64,000 nucleotides of DNA, taken from NCBI GenBank assembly GCA_002730525.1, contig PCAK01000012.1, forward strand, positions 1-64,000, in the 5' to 3' direction. The notes below the pieces were generated by a model. It saw nothing but the letters and a program-made list of their open reading frames with translations, ran no database searches and was not told the DNA's origin. The position numbers and the translations under genes are program-made. Shown here piece by piece: positions 8,342-17,764 of the stretch (within the stretch, counting starts at the first letter, position 1; each line of letters begins with the position of its first letter). Source of the stretch: Acidobacteriota bacterium. Its GTDB lineage: Bacteria > Acidobacteriota > Vicinamibacteria > Vicinamibacterales > UBA823.

Positions 8342-9547
8342 ATGGGTGGTCCGGCCCCTTCTCCAGCACACAATCCAAACCACGAGTCGCCGGCGTGTGA
8401 AGTCTCCGTTGTCATGCCCTGTCTGAACGAGGCTGACACGCTCGAAACCTGCATCCGAAAGGCTCAGCGCGCCTTCCGTGAACATCAGATCGCCGGCGAA
8501 GTGGTCGTCGCCGACAACGGCAGTACAGACGGCTCGCAGGAGATCGCTCAACGCGCCGGTGCCCGTCTGGTGTCCGTTCCGCGAAGAGGCTACGGCAGCT
8601 GTCTCATGGGGGGCATCGACAGCGCCCGCGGCAAGTACGTCGTGATGGCCGATGCCGACGACAGCTACGACTTCCTCGAAACACCCAAGTTCGTCGAGGC
8701 CCTAACCCAGGGCCATGACCTCGTCCAAGGATGCCGTCTACCCTCGGGAGGCGGCCGGGTCAAGCCAGGCGCCATGCCGTTCACGCACCGGTGGATAGGG
8801 AATCCGGTGCTGACCTTTGTCGCCCGCTTGATGTTCGGCATCCCGGTCAGAGACATCTACTGCGGGTTCCGAGGATTCACCAAGACGCTCTACAAACGAT
8901 TGGACCTCCGGTGCGGCGGGATGGAGTTCGCGACGGAGATGATCATCAAGTCCGCGCTCTTCGGTGCGAAGATAGCCGAGATCCCGATCACGCTCCATCC
9001 CGACGGGCGGAAGGTGCACGGACCGCACCTCAAGACGCTGCGTGACGGATGGCGAACCGTTCGGTTTTTTCTCTTGAGCTCACCGCGCTGGCTATTCTTG
9101 TTTCCTGGCGTGTTGCTCATCGGATTGGGGGGTGTCGGGTACTACACCACGCTTCCAGGGCTGGTGATCGAGGGAGCGAGGTTCGACGCGCACATCTTGC
9201 TCCTGGCCAGCCTGGGTATCTTGTGCGGGTACGCTTCGATCCTGTTCGCCCTGTTCGCCAAGACGTTCGCCGTGACCGAGGGACTCCTTCCGCCTGACAG
9301 GCAACTGCAACAGTTCTTCAGATTTGCCACCCTGGAAGTAGGCTTGGTTATTTCGTTTGTGGCCGTGGCCGTGGGCGGCGGGCTACTCCTCTTCGGGGTC
9401 GACGAATGGAGATCCGGAGGACTTACCACCCTCAACGATTCGCGAAGCATGCGCCTGTCCATCCTAGGTTTCACCCTCGTGTTCTTGGGCTTTCAGACCG
9501 TCCTGAGCAGCTTCTTTGTCAGTATTCTCGGCATGAATCGGAAATGA
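8342..9547 (+). CDS. GT2 glycosyltransferase, DPM1/DPG-synthase-like, membrane-anchored
   Basis: Likely makes a polyprenyl-phosphate sugar on the cytoplasmic face, the donor type used by GT-C enzymes. The GT-A domain (about residues 20-245) starts EVSVVMPCLNEADTLETC, has the nucleotide-binding DNGSTDGS and the metal-binding acidic cluster in VMADADDSYDF. Four C-terminal hydrophobic segments (about 250-395) anchor it, as in bacterial dolichyl-phosphate-glucose-synthase-like proteins. Placement beside several GT-C-like genes (2614-8225 and 10174-11463) fits a donor/acceptor partnership (inference). It has its own promoter and is coupled to the following methyltransferase by an ATGA overlap. Confidence 0.82.
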   Translation: MGGPAPSPAHNPNHESPACEVSVVMPCLNEADTLETCIRKAQRAFREHQIAGEVVVADNGSTDGSQEIAQRAGARLVSVPRRGYGSCLMGGIDSARGKYVVMADADDSYDFLETPKFVEALTQGHDLVQGCRLPSGGGRVKPGAMPFTHRWIGNPVLTFVARLMFGIPVRDIYCGFRGFTKTLYKRLDLRCGGMEFATEMIIKSALFGAKIAEIPITLHPDGRKVHGPHLKTLRDGWRTVRFFLLSSPRWLFLFPGVLLIGLGGVGYYTTLPGLVIEGARFDAHILLLASLGILCGYASILFALFAKTFAVTEGLLPPDRQLQQFFRFATLEVGLVISFVAVAVGGGLLLFGVDEWRSGGLTTLNDSRSMRLSILGFTLVFLGFQTVLSSFFVSILGMNRK

Positions 9548-10155
9548 AGCTGCTCGACGCCCTCCATGGGTCGTACGTGCACCCCAGGCGCGTGCGATTA
9601 CTCAGTCGGGCACTGGCCGAGCTCATCCCGGAGGACGCCCTTGTTCTCGACGTCGGTTGCGGCGACGGCTCACTGGCCGAGGCGATTCACGAGCAGCGCA
9701 GCGATGTCCGTATTCACGGCATCGATGTCTTGGCCCGAAGCCAGACGCGCATCCTGGTTACGCCTTTTGACGGGCTCAGATTCCCGTTCTTCGACAACAG
9801 CTTCGACGTCGTGACGTTTGTTGATGTCCTGCACCATGCGACCGACCCGCTTCGACTGCTGAAGGAAGCGAAACGGGTCGTCCGGGGAACCATTCTCGTC
9901 AAGGACCATCTTCTCGATGGGCTCGGGGCCAACGTCACACTTCGTCTCATGGATCAAGTCGGGAACCGACGATTCGGCGTCGACATTCCGCACAACTACT
10001 GGACGCCTCGGCGATGGCAGGAGACCTTCGATTCCTTGGGCCTCCGAATCGACACCTGGAAGCCACGCCTGGCTTTGTATCCCAGGCCGGCGACGTGGCT
10101 GTTCGACCGGTCACTGCACTTCGTGGCCAGACTGAATCCGCGCGTCACGGAGTGA
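9544..10155 (+). CDS. class I SAM-dependent methyltransferase
   Basis: A Methyltransf_11-like enzyme of 203 residues. Motif I is LVLDVGCGDGSLAEAI near residue 33, followed by an acidic residue in HGIDV at the end of the next strand. FDVVTFVDVLHHATDP gives the motif IV/V region. The ATG at 9544 overlaps the GT2 stop as ATGA; an in-frame upstream start at 9406 would lie inside the GT2 gene and gives non-family sequence. It probably methylates a sugar or a lipid-linked glycan. The acceptor is unknown. Confidence 0.78.
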   Translation: MKLLDALHGSYVHPRRVRLLSRALAELIPEDALVLDVGCGDGSLAEAIHEQRSDVRIHGIDVLARSQTRILVTPFDGLRFPFFDNSFDVVTFVDVLHHATDPLRLLKEAKRVVRGTILVKDHLLDGLGANVTLRLMDQVGNRRFGVDIPHNYWTPRRWQETFDSLGLRIDTWKPRLALYPRPATWLFDRSLHFVARLNPRVTE

Positions 10156-10173
10156 TCGCGTCAGGAGATCGCG

Positions 10174-11463
10174 GTGGAAAGGCTCAGATCGATATGGGTG
10201 GCGCTAGGTCTGGCTGTCGTTCTGAGACTGATGTTCATCGTGGTTCCCGGGTGGGAATCGGTCGATGCCGACGAATCGAAATATCACAGTCTTGCGACCT
10301 CGATTCTTGAGGGGCAGGGGTACTCCTGGGGAGGCGCGCCGGATGCTGACTGGCCGCCGCTGTACCCGATCTTTCTTTCGGCTATCTACTTTGTCTTCGG
10401 GCGCGGCGCTACTGCGGTGTATTGCTTCCAGGCGCTGCTCGGGGCAGCGACGGCCTATGGCGTATACCGGCTGAGTCTCTCGATCTTCGAAGACGAGCGC
10501 GGTGCCGCGCTTTCGGCGTTCGTGATTGCCGGTTACCCTCTTCTGATCTTCCTCAATAAGTCGCTACTGTCCGAAAATCTTTACGTTCCACTGCTGATCT
10601 GGCATCTGTACTTTCTGCACCAGGGCCTCGCCCGAAATAGCCCTCGTCACCTCACGACATCGGCGGCACTCCTGGGCCTGACGGCCCTGACTCGAAGCTT
10701 CATCGCTCCAATAGTCGTGACGTATGGCGTCATGTTTCTCGTGATCCTTCCTGGTCGCTTCGCGTCACGATTGAGGGCGGGGCTGAGCTATGCCATGGTT
10801 TTCGGACTCATGCTCCTGCCGTGGACGATTCGAAACTATATCGTTTTCGAGGAACTGGTTCCGCTCACGACCTCAATGGGATCGACGTTGTACGCCGGCT
10901 ACAGCATGTCCGACTATACATACGGGAACAGTCCGCATGACGAGGTAGCGCGCGTGGCGGGCCAAGTCCAGCAGCTCGAAGGTCGTGTCGCGGCGAACCG
11001 ATATCTCATGCAAGAGAGCTTACGGATCATTGCCGAACACCCGTCTCGAGTGCCGGCGCTGGTGGCGAAGAAGGCCGCGTACTTCATGATGCCATTCGAC
11101 TACGACATTCTGCCGAGATTTCCGGACGGGAGTAATCCGGGTTTCAACTCACCTTACGTATTCTTTTTTCCCTTTTTTCTGGTGGGTGTTTGGCAGGCGT
11201 ACCGAGCACGGTGCCTGATCTCCCCGCTTCTTGTTGTGATGGGCTACACGTTGGTGATGTGCATGTTGATCCTGGGTCTGCCCAGGTATCGCCTGCCTGT
11301 CGAGCCGATCATGGTTCTGTTCGCTTGCTTCGCGCTTGTATCGTATTGGCGGCATCCGAATCGGCGCCTGGTCGGTGGGTTGGCCGGCGCCTATGGTGTC
11401 TGCGCCCTGCTTCTCGGGTTCTATCGCGCCGAAATGAAAGAGTGGCTGGCATCCTTCCTCTAA
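10174..11463 (+). CDS. GT39-family (ArnT/PMT-like) glycosyltransferase
   Basis: An integral membrane transferase predicted to move a sugar from a polyprenyl-phosphate donor to a glycan or protein on the outer face. The first extracytoplasmic loop carries the Asp-Glu pair typical of GT39 in SVDADESKYHSLA, then WPPLYPIFLS. About ten spans follow, and near the C-terminus the family's LPRYRLPVEP motif is present. Its 429 residues are normal for bacterial members. It follows the DPM1-like GT2 that could supply its donor. The start codon at 10174 is a GTG preceded by AGGAGATC, a good ribosome binding site. Confidence 0.82.
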   Translation: MERLRSIWVALGLAVVLRLMFIVVPGWESVDADESKYHSLATSILEGQGYSWGGAPDADWPPLYPIFLSAIYFVFGRGATAVYCFQALLGAATAYGVYRLSLSIFEDERGAALSAFVIAGYPLLIFLNKSLLSENLYVPLLIWHLYFLHQGLARNSPRHLTTSAALLGLTALTRSFIAPIVVTYGVMFLVILPGRFASRLRAGLSYAMVFGLMLLPWTIRNYIVFEELVPLTTSMGSTLYAGYSMSDYTYGNSPHDEVARVAGQVQQLEGRVAANRYLMQESLRIIAEHPSRVPALVAKKAAYFMMPFDYDILPRFPDGSNPGFNSPYVFFFPFFLVGVWQAYRARCLISPLLVVMGYTLVMCMLILGLPRYRLPVEPIMVLFACFALVSYWRHPNRRLVGGLAGAYGVCALLLGFYRAEMKEWLASFL

Positions 11464-11485
11464 GCAAGACGCAGCCTGAACCTTT

Positions 11486-13561
11486 GTGAACCGATTTGGC
11501 AATCCTGGATGCGTTGGACCGGCTCCTACTCGCCCACCCGTGACCATTGCTGATTCGCGGCCGGCCACTCCGTGCCTGGTCTGCCCTCGGTGCCGCGGAG
11601 AGCTTGAACACGCCGCTGACAGCGTGCGTTGCCTCGAGTGCCAGCGGTACTATGCAGTTCGAGACGGCGCGGTTGATTTTCTTGGCCTAGATGGTCTCTT
11701 CAGAGCGGCCGAACTTCCGAAGGAGGAGATTCGAGCCATCGCGCACGAGGTGGAACGTGATGGGCTCGACGAGCAGTTGCCGAGCCTCATCGCGCGTCAT
11801 GCGGAATTGGGTGCGATCCTTGCCGGTGCGCGCCGCGTGGACTGGCTCTTTCATTGCTATGATCCCGACCACGCGAGCTGCTGCATCGATCTGGGCAGCG
11901 GCTGGGGGAGCTTGGCGTTTCTCTTGCGCGAGTTCTACAGGGACGTCTGGTCCGTCGAGGTGGCGCCCGAACGGGTGGCTTTCCAGAAAGCTCGAATTCA
12001 TGGAGAAGACGTCACGAACCTCCATGTCATCCGTGCTGATGGCCTGGCCCTGCCCTTCGCAAGCGCAAGCGCCGATCTGGTCGTGCTCAATGGGATGCTC
12101 GACGGGGTCGTCCGATCCGATTCAGCACGCTCCGCAGAGGAAATTCGGATCGCCCTGCTGACGGAGATCCGGCGAGTCCTCAAGCCCGCTGGCGTGCTGT
12201 ATCTGGGTCTGAGAAATCGGCATGCCGGCTGGTACAGGCTCGCCGAATGGGGTCGGAATCGTCTCTGGCCAGGCAGTTCTCGCTCGACACACCTGCCCTC
12301 GCCGTCTGCGGGGCAGTTGGCCGGACCACCCGTTCCCGTGGCTGATGGGTACGGAGACTCTCTGGCGCTCCTGCAACACGCCGGCTTCACCAGCGTGAGC
12401 GCATACTGGACCAACGACCATCGACGGCCCTGGGTTTCGGGGCGGCTAGCGGACATGGACGGTATCGCCGCGTTCTTGAGACTCTATCTGCGGCTTCGGA
12501 GCGCTCACCCGGCAGCGGCTGCTGTTGATCGTGTGAAGATCGGGATCGCGCGAATCGCGGCCAGCGCCCCGATGCGACGGTGCGTTGGATGGGCGATGGC
12601 ACGTTGGCCACAGTCGTTTCTCATCTTTGCCAGCGCCACTGAGTTTCGACCGCTCGAACAACGTCTATTCGCTGGCTTGGGTCAGCCGCTCTTCCGGATG
12701 AGTGGAAATGATCAGGCGGGAAAGAATCTGTTCTTCGTCCAAGGCGCTGCCGAACGTCGAGTCGTCAAGATGGTTCGGTTTCCAGACCAACGAGGCGCCC
12801 TCGAGCGTGCTGAATCGATGTGGGCCAGTGTCAACGATCGGCAGGTGACCCAGCACCACTGGAGCCCCTTGACAGGTTTCGTCGAGCCGTACGTGGCTGG
12901 TCGCCCGTTTCAGATCTTCGGGAAGACAGACAACCATCTCGCACTCCACTGGCTCCTGGAGTTTCAACAGAAGCGCGGTCAGGGCTCATGGCCGGCCGAG
13001 CACTGGCTCCGAATGCTTCGGAAGTACGAAGCGCTGGCGTCTCCTCTCATCGCAGGCGCTGCCCGCCGCCAGATCGAGAGCGCGTGCGCCGCGTTCGCGC
13101 AAACGAGGGAGGCGTTCGTGCCACAACGGGTCCCCGAGCACGGTGATTTGTGCGCCGTGAATCTCTTCTTCGAGGGGGCGGGTCGTCTGCACGTCATGGA
13201 CTGGGAGCACTGCGTGGAGGCTGGCGACAATCTTTTCGATCTTTGTCACTTCCTGACCCTCAACTCGATCGCTGAAGGGAAGGACGCCGCGACTTCGCTG
13301 CAGAAGAATTGGTCAGGATCGGGCCGCTATAGCAGCGTCCTATCAGGTGTGATCCGTGACTGGTCCGAACGCACGGCGACGGCCCCTGATGTCATCGTGA
13401 GCTATGTGCCGATTATGTTCGCACGCGTCATCGTTCGCTCCAGGCCGAGGAGCCGATTCTGGGCGGACCACTACTTGACGTTCCAGAAACTGCTGCACGC
13501 ATGGGCGGAGGCCTCCCAACAGATCCGCTCGCATCTCACGAGACCGGCGTCTATCCCTTAG
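11486..13561 (+). CDS. fusion: zinc ribbon, methyltransferase and APH-type kinase
   Basis: Three parts in one 691-residue protein. Residues 30-65: a Trm112-like zinc ribbon with Cys33, Cys36, Cys49, Cys52 and the usual YYAVRDGAVDFL tail. Residues 125-330: a class I methyltransferase with CIDLGSGWGSLAF as motif I. Residues about 400-670: an aminoglycoside-phosphotransferase/choline-kinase-like domain with HGDLCAVN (His552, Asp554, Asn559) and MDWEH (Asp572), so the catalytic and metal-binding residues are intact. The kinase may phosphorylate a sugar or lipid glycan and the methyltransferase cap it, as in O-antigen chain terminators (inference). GTG start at 11486 is uncertain. The TAG stop abuts, tail to tail, the stop of the convergent gene without a single spacer base. 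Confidence 0.75.
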   Translation: MNRFGNPGCVGPAPTRPPVTIADSRPATPCLVCPRCRGELEHAADSVRCLECQRYYAVRDGAVDFLGLDGLFRAAELPKEEIRAIAHEVERDGLDEQLPSLIARHAELGAILAGARRVDWLFHCYDPDHASCCIDLGSGWGSLAFLLREFYRDVWSVEVAPERVAFQKARIHGEDVTNLHVIRADGLALPFASASADLVVLNGMLDGVVRSDSARSAEEIRIALLTEIRRVLKPAGVLYLGLRNRHAGWYRLAEWGRNRLWPGSSRSTHLPSPSAGQLAGPPVPVADGYGDSLALLQHAGFTSVSAYWTNDHRRPWVSGRLADMDGIAAFLRLYLRLRSAHPAAAAVDRVKIGIARIAASAPMRRCVGWAMARWPQSFLIFASATEFRPLEQRLFAGLGQPLFRMSGNDQAGKNLFFVQGAAERRVVKMVRFPDQRGALERAESMWASVNDRQVTQHHWSPLTGFVEPYVAGRPFQIFGKTDNHLALHWLLEFQQKRGQGSWPAEHWLRMLRKYEALASPLIAGAARRQIESACAAFAQTREAFVPQRVPEHGDLCAVNLFFEGAGRLHVMDWEHCVEAGDNLFDLCHFLTLNSIAEGKDAATSLQKNWSGSGRYSSVLSGVIRDWSERTATAPDVIVSYVPIMFARVIVRSRPRSRFWADHYLTFQKLLHAWAEASQQIRSHLTRPASIP

Positions 13562-15859
13562 TCAGTGATCCGGACTTGACGGGGGCGCGGCCAGCCGATC
13601 TCCTGCGCTGGCTGGTGCCTCGGTCGGCCAAAGGATCCGCCTGGCGGCGAGTTGAGTCACGAGAAAGACCTCGTTGTGCTCCAGCCGATCGGTTCGTACG
13701 GGGAGCAGCTGCAAGCGGTCGATCACGCCTGGCAGGGCATCGTACGCCCGCTGGGCGTCCGCGAGATCCTGGCTGGAATACTGACGCGAATTCTTCCGCT
13801 CCAGCAGAATCTCTGGGTCGTGATGCAGGTGGAACATCACGGTTGGTCGAGGGATGCGATTCAGACACCATCGTACGACGCGACCACGTGCGATCAACAG
13901 CAAGTCGTAGAAAAATCGGTCGGCGAGCACGACTCTTCCCGAGCGCCCCTTGATAGCCACGAGAAAGCCATACAGGACACTGTCCAGCACGGCCAGCGGG
14001 AGCAGCAGTCGCTCGAGGAGGCTCAGCGATCGGTTAAACCAGTCCGGCACGTCATACCAGTCACGGGGACCTTGTTGCGGCGGAGAGCGTGACTCTGGCT
14101 CTTCAGTTCCGCGACGCGGTGGATCGATCAGCCGCGTATAGATGAGTTTCGCGAGGCCGACGGGTTTCCCGTACGGGATCAGGTACGGGTTCACGCGTCG
14201 GCTACGCAGATTCAACCCGCCCAGGTACAGCGTCAGACAGGGCAGGCCATTCGAACGCAGCACATCCTGCAGCCGCCGGATCATGGTGCTTTTGCCGGCA
14301 CCGTCAGCGCCCACGAACGCCACCAGACGATTGCGTCTTCCCCTCGCCGTCAGCCGTCGGACCGCCCATCGAGCTATCCAAACGAGCGGCCGTGCGGCTG
14401 GATGCAGGACGCCGCGGCGCTCGGCACTGTTCACCCGATACCAGGCATGTCGGAGTCGCTCGCCGGCAGCTGGTGGTCTGCCGGCAAGCCTGGTGACGAG
14501 GCTGGTACGCATCGCGCACACGCTGTCCGGTGTGCCGGTCGCGACGTGGCCGAGCAGAGTCGTCGACGCTTCGGGGCCAACGAGATCGTCCAGCTCAGTC
14601 TTCACTCGACCGATCAGGTCGGCATCGCGGGATCGATCTTGCAGGTGGGTCCAGTACTGCGGTTTGTAGTCGCTCTTGCGAAAGACCGGCTGGAGCAACA
14701 TGAACAGGAAGGTGTCTCGTTGGTTCGGCACGGGGAACCCGTGCTTCCAGGTGCGGTTGGCGACAATCCGACCTAGGTCCAGATACGCGCTCCCCGCCAC
14801 GCTCAGCGCTCCACTGTGGAGCTCGACATAGACAAGTCGGCGATCGGGTGCGCAGTACTTGAAATACTCGCTCGCGGACAGTGCACTGAACCCTTGTCGC
14901 CAGAGGGCAGCGCGCACACGGTCCAGATCTTCCCGACGAATGAAGAGGTCCAGGTCCTTCGGGCGAAACGTGCCGTTCGCCGTCTCCAGGTCGTACTCGC
15001 GACCGAGTGTAAACGCCGCTTCCGATCGCTGCAATTCATCGAGAAACACTCGTACCGTAGCCTGGGATCCGAGGGGCCCGGGCGAGCGGTTCTGCCGCTG
15101 CGACAAGATCGTGGATTCTGCGCAGTGCTGGAGGAATGTCACCTCGTCGTCGACCGGGCTAAGAGAGCTGCTTCGGAAGTCGAGGTCGAGCGTGTGCAGC
15201 GCAGCCTCCGTCACTGTCTCAGACGTGCACCCCGACGAGAACTCTTCGAGGACCCGGTCCAATACGCCTGCTTCGAACGGCACGAGCGCAATGAGGCCGG
15301 CCAGGCACCGCCCGCAATTGAAGCCCAGCGCCCAATCGCTTCTCCATCGCCAGAAGCCAGAGGCGAAACCAATCTGAGCAAGGGTGCCGTCGGCCCTGAG
15401 GATGAGGTGATCCAGTGTCGGAGCGACGGCTGCTGCCCGGGCGGGCTGGCCAGCGACCGCTGTGATGCGACAGAGGAATGCCACCGTTGTGGAAAGAAGC
15501 AGAAGCTGCTCCGCAGGCGCCAGGCCTGCGAGGTGGGGTCCTAGCGGACGGCCGGAGACAAACTCCCGAAGGTAGTACGCGTCACCGCTGGCGACCGGTC
15601 GGGGGGCCAGGTCAGCGGCATGCAACAACCCGATGCCCTCAAACTCTCGCGCCAGCGCATTCCGCACGTCCGAATGTGGTTCCTCTGCGACGAGGGCGGT
15701 GTCGTTTGCAGCCTTCAAGTAGTACTGGCGGCTCGAAGCGTGCAGCTCGGCGGTCAGAAGATCCGCTGCTGCAGCGTGGTTCACCCAGGTGATTTCGAAG
15801 GGACCAATCGTGTTCTCCACGGAGAGCCGTATGGACTTCGGCAGGTCGCGCGGCGACAT
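13562..15859 (-). CDS. fusion: pseudokinase, nucleotidyltransferase-like and NMP-kinase-like domains
   Basis: 765 residues in three parts. Residues 40-225 follow the APH/kinase fold, but where H-G-D and I-D-F are expected the sequence reads APTLDHLILRADG and AQIGFASG, so catalytic His/Asp and metal Asp are missing: a pseudokinase. Residues 275-395 resemble the NTP_transf_5-type nucleotidyltransferases, with PKDLDLFI (Asp302, Asp304) and YVELHSG. Residues 510-740 form a thymidylate-kinase-like P-loop domain with VGADGAGKST (517-525) and LADRFFYD. Substrates are unknown. It lies 6 bases after an ABC exporter gene, so the two are one unit and may prepare or gate a nucleotide- or phosphate-linked substrate for export (inference). 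Confidence 0.72.
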   Translation of the reverse strand: MSPRDLPKSIRLSVENTIGPFEITWVNHAAAADLLTAELHASSRQYYLKAANDTALVAEEPHSDVRNALAREFEGIGLLHAADLAPRPVASGDAYYLREFVSGRPLGPHLAGLAPAEQLLLLSTTVAFLCRITAVAGQPARAAAVAPTLDHLILRADGTLAQIGFASGFWRWRSDWALGFNCGRCLAGLIALVPFEAGVLDRVLEEFSSGCTSETVTEAALHTLDLDFRSSSLSPVDDEVTFLQHCAESTILSQRQNRSPGPLGSQATVRVFLDELQRSEAAFTLGREYDLETANGTFRPKDLDLFIRREDLDRVRAALWRQGFSALSASEYFKYCAPDRRLVYVELHSGALSVAGSAYLDLGRIVANRTWKHGFPVPNQRDTFLFMLLQPVFRKSDYKPQYWTHLQDRSRDADLIGRVKTELDDLVGPEASTTLLGHVATGTPDSVCAMRTSLVTRLAGRPPAAGERLRHAWYRVNSAERRGVLHPAARPLVWIARWAVRRLTARGRRNRLVAFVGADGAGKSTMIRRLQDVLRSNGLPCLTLYLGGLNLRSRRVNPYLIPYGKPVGLAKLIYTRLIDPPRRGTEEPESRSPPQQGPRDWYDVPDWFNRSLSLLERLLLPLAVLDSVLYGFLVAIKGRSGRVVLADRFFYDLLLIARGRVVRWCLNRIPRPTVMFHLHHDPEILLERKNSRQYSSQDLADAQRAYDALPGVIDRLQLLPVRTDRLEHNEVFLVTQLAARRILWPTEAPASAGDRLAAPPSSPDH

Positions 15860-15865
15860 GGGTGG

Positions 15866-17629
15866 CTAGATGGTCTTGCAGTTCTCGAGACGAACAATGT
15901 GATCGGTGGCCGCGATCACCGCCGGATCGTGGGTCGCCACGACCACCGTGCGACCTTCGGAGGCGATCTGACTGAGCGTGTCAATCAGTTTGCTGCCAGT
16001 TTCCTCATCAAGCGCGCTGGTGGGTTCGTCGAGAAGAATAATGGCCGGCTCTCGTACCAATGCTCTCGCCAAGAGGAGCCGCTGCGTTTGACCAACCGAG
16101 AGCCCTTGATGGCCATCTCCAACGGGGGTGTCGACCTGTTGGGGCAGTCGATCGACGAATTCGGCGGCCTGGGCGGCTACTAGTGCACGATGCAGGCGGT
16201 CCGGTTCGCCGCTGGGGCAGCCGTACAGGACGTTCTCTCGCACAGTCCCGCGAAACAGTGCGGCCTGCTGCGACACGTAGGCCGTTCGGTGACGAAGTGA
16301 CGCCGCGCGGAACTGACTGAGCGGAATGCCGTCGAAGAGCACACGTCCGCGCGTCGGCACCCGAAGGCCGATCAGTAAGTCGAGGAGTGTCGTCTTGCCG
16401 GAGCCAGACGGCCCGGCGACGGCATTCAGGCGTCCAGCCAGGATGTCACCGCTCAAACGCTTGAAAATGGGTCCTCCTCCGCCCTCGTAGCTGAACCAGA
16501 CATCTTCGAGACCGATCCCTTTCTCGAGCCCACGAAACACGACATCTGCGCCCTCGTCCTCACGGGCCGCTTCGACCATGGCCAGCGTATCGACGATATT
16601 GCGGAAGCTTCCTGAAAACACCCGTACGTTCTGGACGGCGCCGAGAAACTGATTCGACACGGGCACTAGCCTGACGAGTAGAAATGCGATCACGGCGACC
16701 GAGGAGATGCTGACGCCGGCAGCGAATATCGCGACGATGAGAATGGCCGTGAGCATGACGAGCGCAAAGAGTTCGATCTTGACCTGCGCCGTTGCGTTGA
16801 GGCGATTGAGATCCTTGGCGACATCGCCGACCCGATCAGCCAGCCCCACCAGCCGACGGGCTTCGGTGGATTCCGTTCCGTTGATTTTCACGGACCGGAG
16901 ATCGGCGATTCGGTCCAACAACATGCCGGTAAACTTCTGGTTGCGATCAACGATGTCTCCGCCCAACGCCCTGGACTGCGAGATCTGCGCCCGATTTACG
17001 GCATAAAACCCGCCGAAGGCTACCAGGGCCAGCAGCGTCACGGAAGGCGAGATCATGAAGCTCATCAAGCTGAAGATGATCAGCATCATGCCCTGCCCCA
17101 GCATGTTGGTCACCGAAAAGACGAGATTGCCGACGTGCTCAGCTTCGGCTGTCAGGCTGCTCACCAACGGTCCACGACCTGAACCCTCCACGAACGACAA
17201 TCTCGCACGCAGCAAACCGTCGAAGAGCTTGGTGCGAAGCGTCAACTCGGCTCGCTTCTTCAGTTCGGCTCTGTAGAACATCCGAAGGTAGGTCATCCCG
17301 ATGCGAAGGACATTCAAGCCAACGAGAAGGGTCAACACGGTCCGTAGACTCGAACCTAGACCCATCGAACTCACCCAGGACAGGAACAGTTGCAGCAGCC
17401 TCGGCAGTCCCTCACTGACAAGCTGGTCGGTTCCCTGTTCGATCGCGCGCAGCAACGGCAACAGCAGGGTGATCGCGAAACCTTCCAAGGCGACGGCCAG
17501 GAACGTGATGGCGGTGACCGAACAGACTTCGGCGACGGTGATGCCGGTCGTGTCCAGATACTGTCGAAGTGTGTGGGTCAGCGTCGTTGGGAGAGAGTCC
17601 CCGTGGGAGTCGCGCACGACCATGGTCAA
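15866..17629 (-). CDS. ABC exporter, fused permease and ATPase
   Basis: A half-transporter of the MsbA/PglK type that would dimerise to flip or export a lipid-linked glycan or other amphipathic molecule. Six spans lie in residues 1-325. The nucleotide-binding domain has Walker A GPSGSGKTT (from residue 406), a Q-loop in YVSQQAALF, signature LSVGQTQ (510-516), Walker B IILLDEP (530-536) and the H-loop His567, so the ATPase looks functional. Length (587) is normal. It is divergent from the flippase gene, with 135 bases between them that include the AT-rich TTATATTGAA at 17691-17700, a possible promoter element for either side. Confidence 0.88.
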   Translation of the reverse strand: MTMVVRDSHGDSLPTTLTHTLRQYLDTTGITVAEVCSVTAITFLAVALEGFAITLLLPLLRAIEQGTDQLVSEGLPRLLQLFLSWVSSMGLGSSLRTVLTLLVGLNVLRIGMTYLRMFYRAELKKRAELTLRTKLFDGLLRARLSFVEGSGRGPLVSSLTAEAEHVGNLVFSVTNMLGQGMMLIIFSLMSFMISPSVTLLALVAFGGFYAVNRAQISQSRALGGDIVDRNQKFTGMLLDRIADLRSVKINGTESTEARRLVGLADRVGDVAKDLNRLNATAQVKIELFALVMLTAILIVAIFAAGVSISSVAVIAFLLVRLVPVSNQFLGAVQNVRVFSGSFRNIVDTLAMVEAAREDEGADVVFRGLEKGIGLEDVWFSYEGGGGPIFKRLSGDILAGRLNAVAGPSGSGKTTLLDLLIGLRVPTRGRVLFDGIPLSQFRAASLRHRTAYVSQQAALFRGTVRENVLYGCPSGEPDRLHRALVAAQAAEFVDRLPQQVDTPVGDGHQGLSVGQTQRLLLARALVREPAIILLDEPTSALDEETGSKLIDTLSQIASEGRTVVVATHDPAVIAATDHIVRLENCKTI

Positions 17630-17764
17630 TCACGGTCCGTGACCGAGTGGGGCCGGCGTCGTCGGCGATGCCACGTCATCTACCCGAATGTTATATTGAA
17701 TGCCGACGAGACGGTAGCTGTGGCGCTTCGACGCGCGCCGCGACGAGGACGCTACGAACACCCG

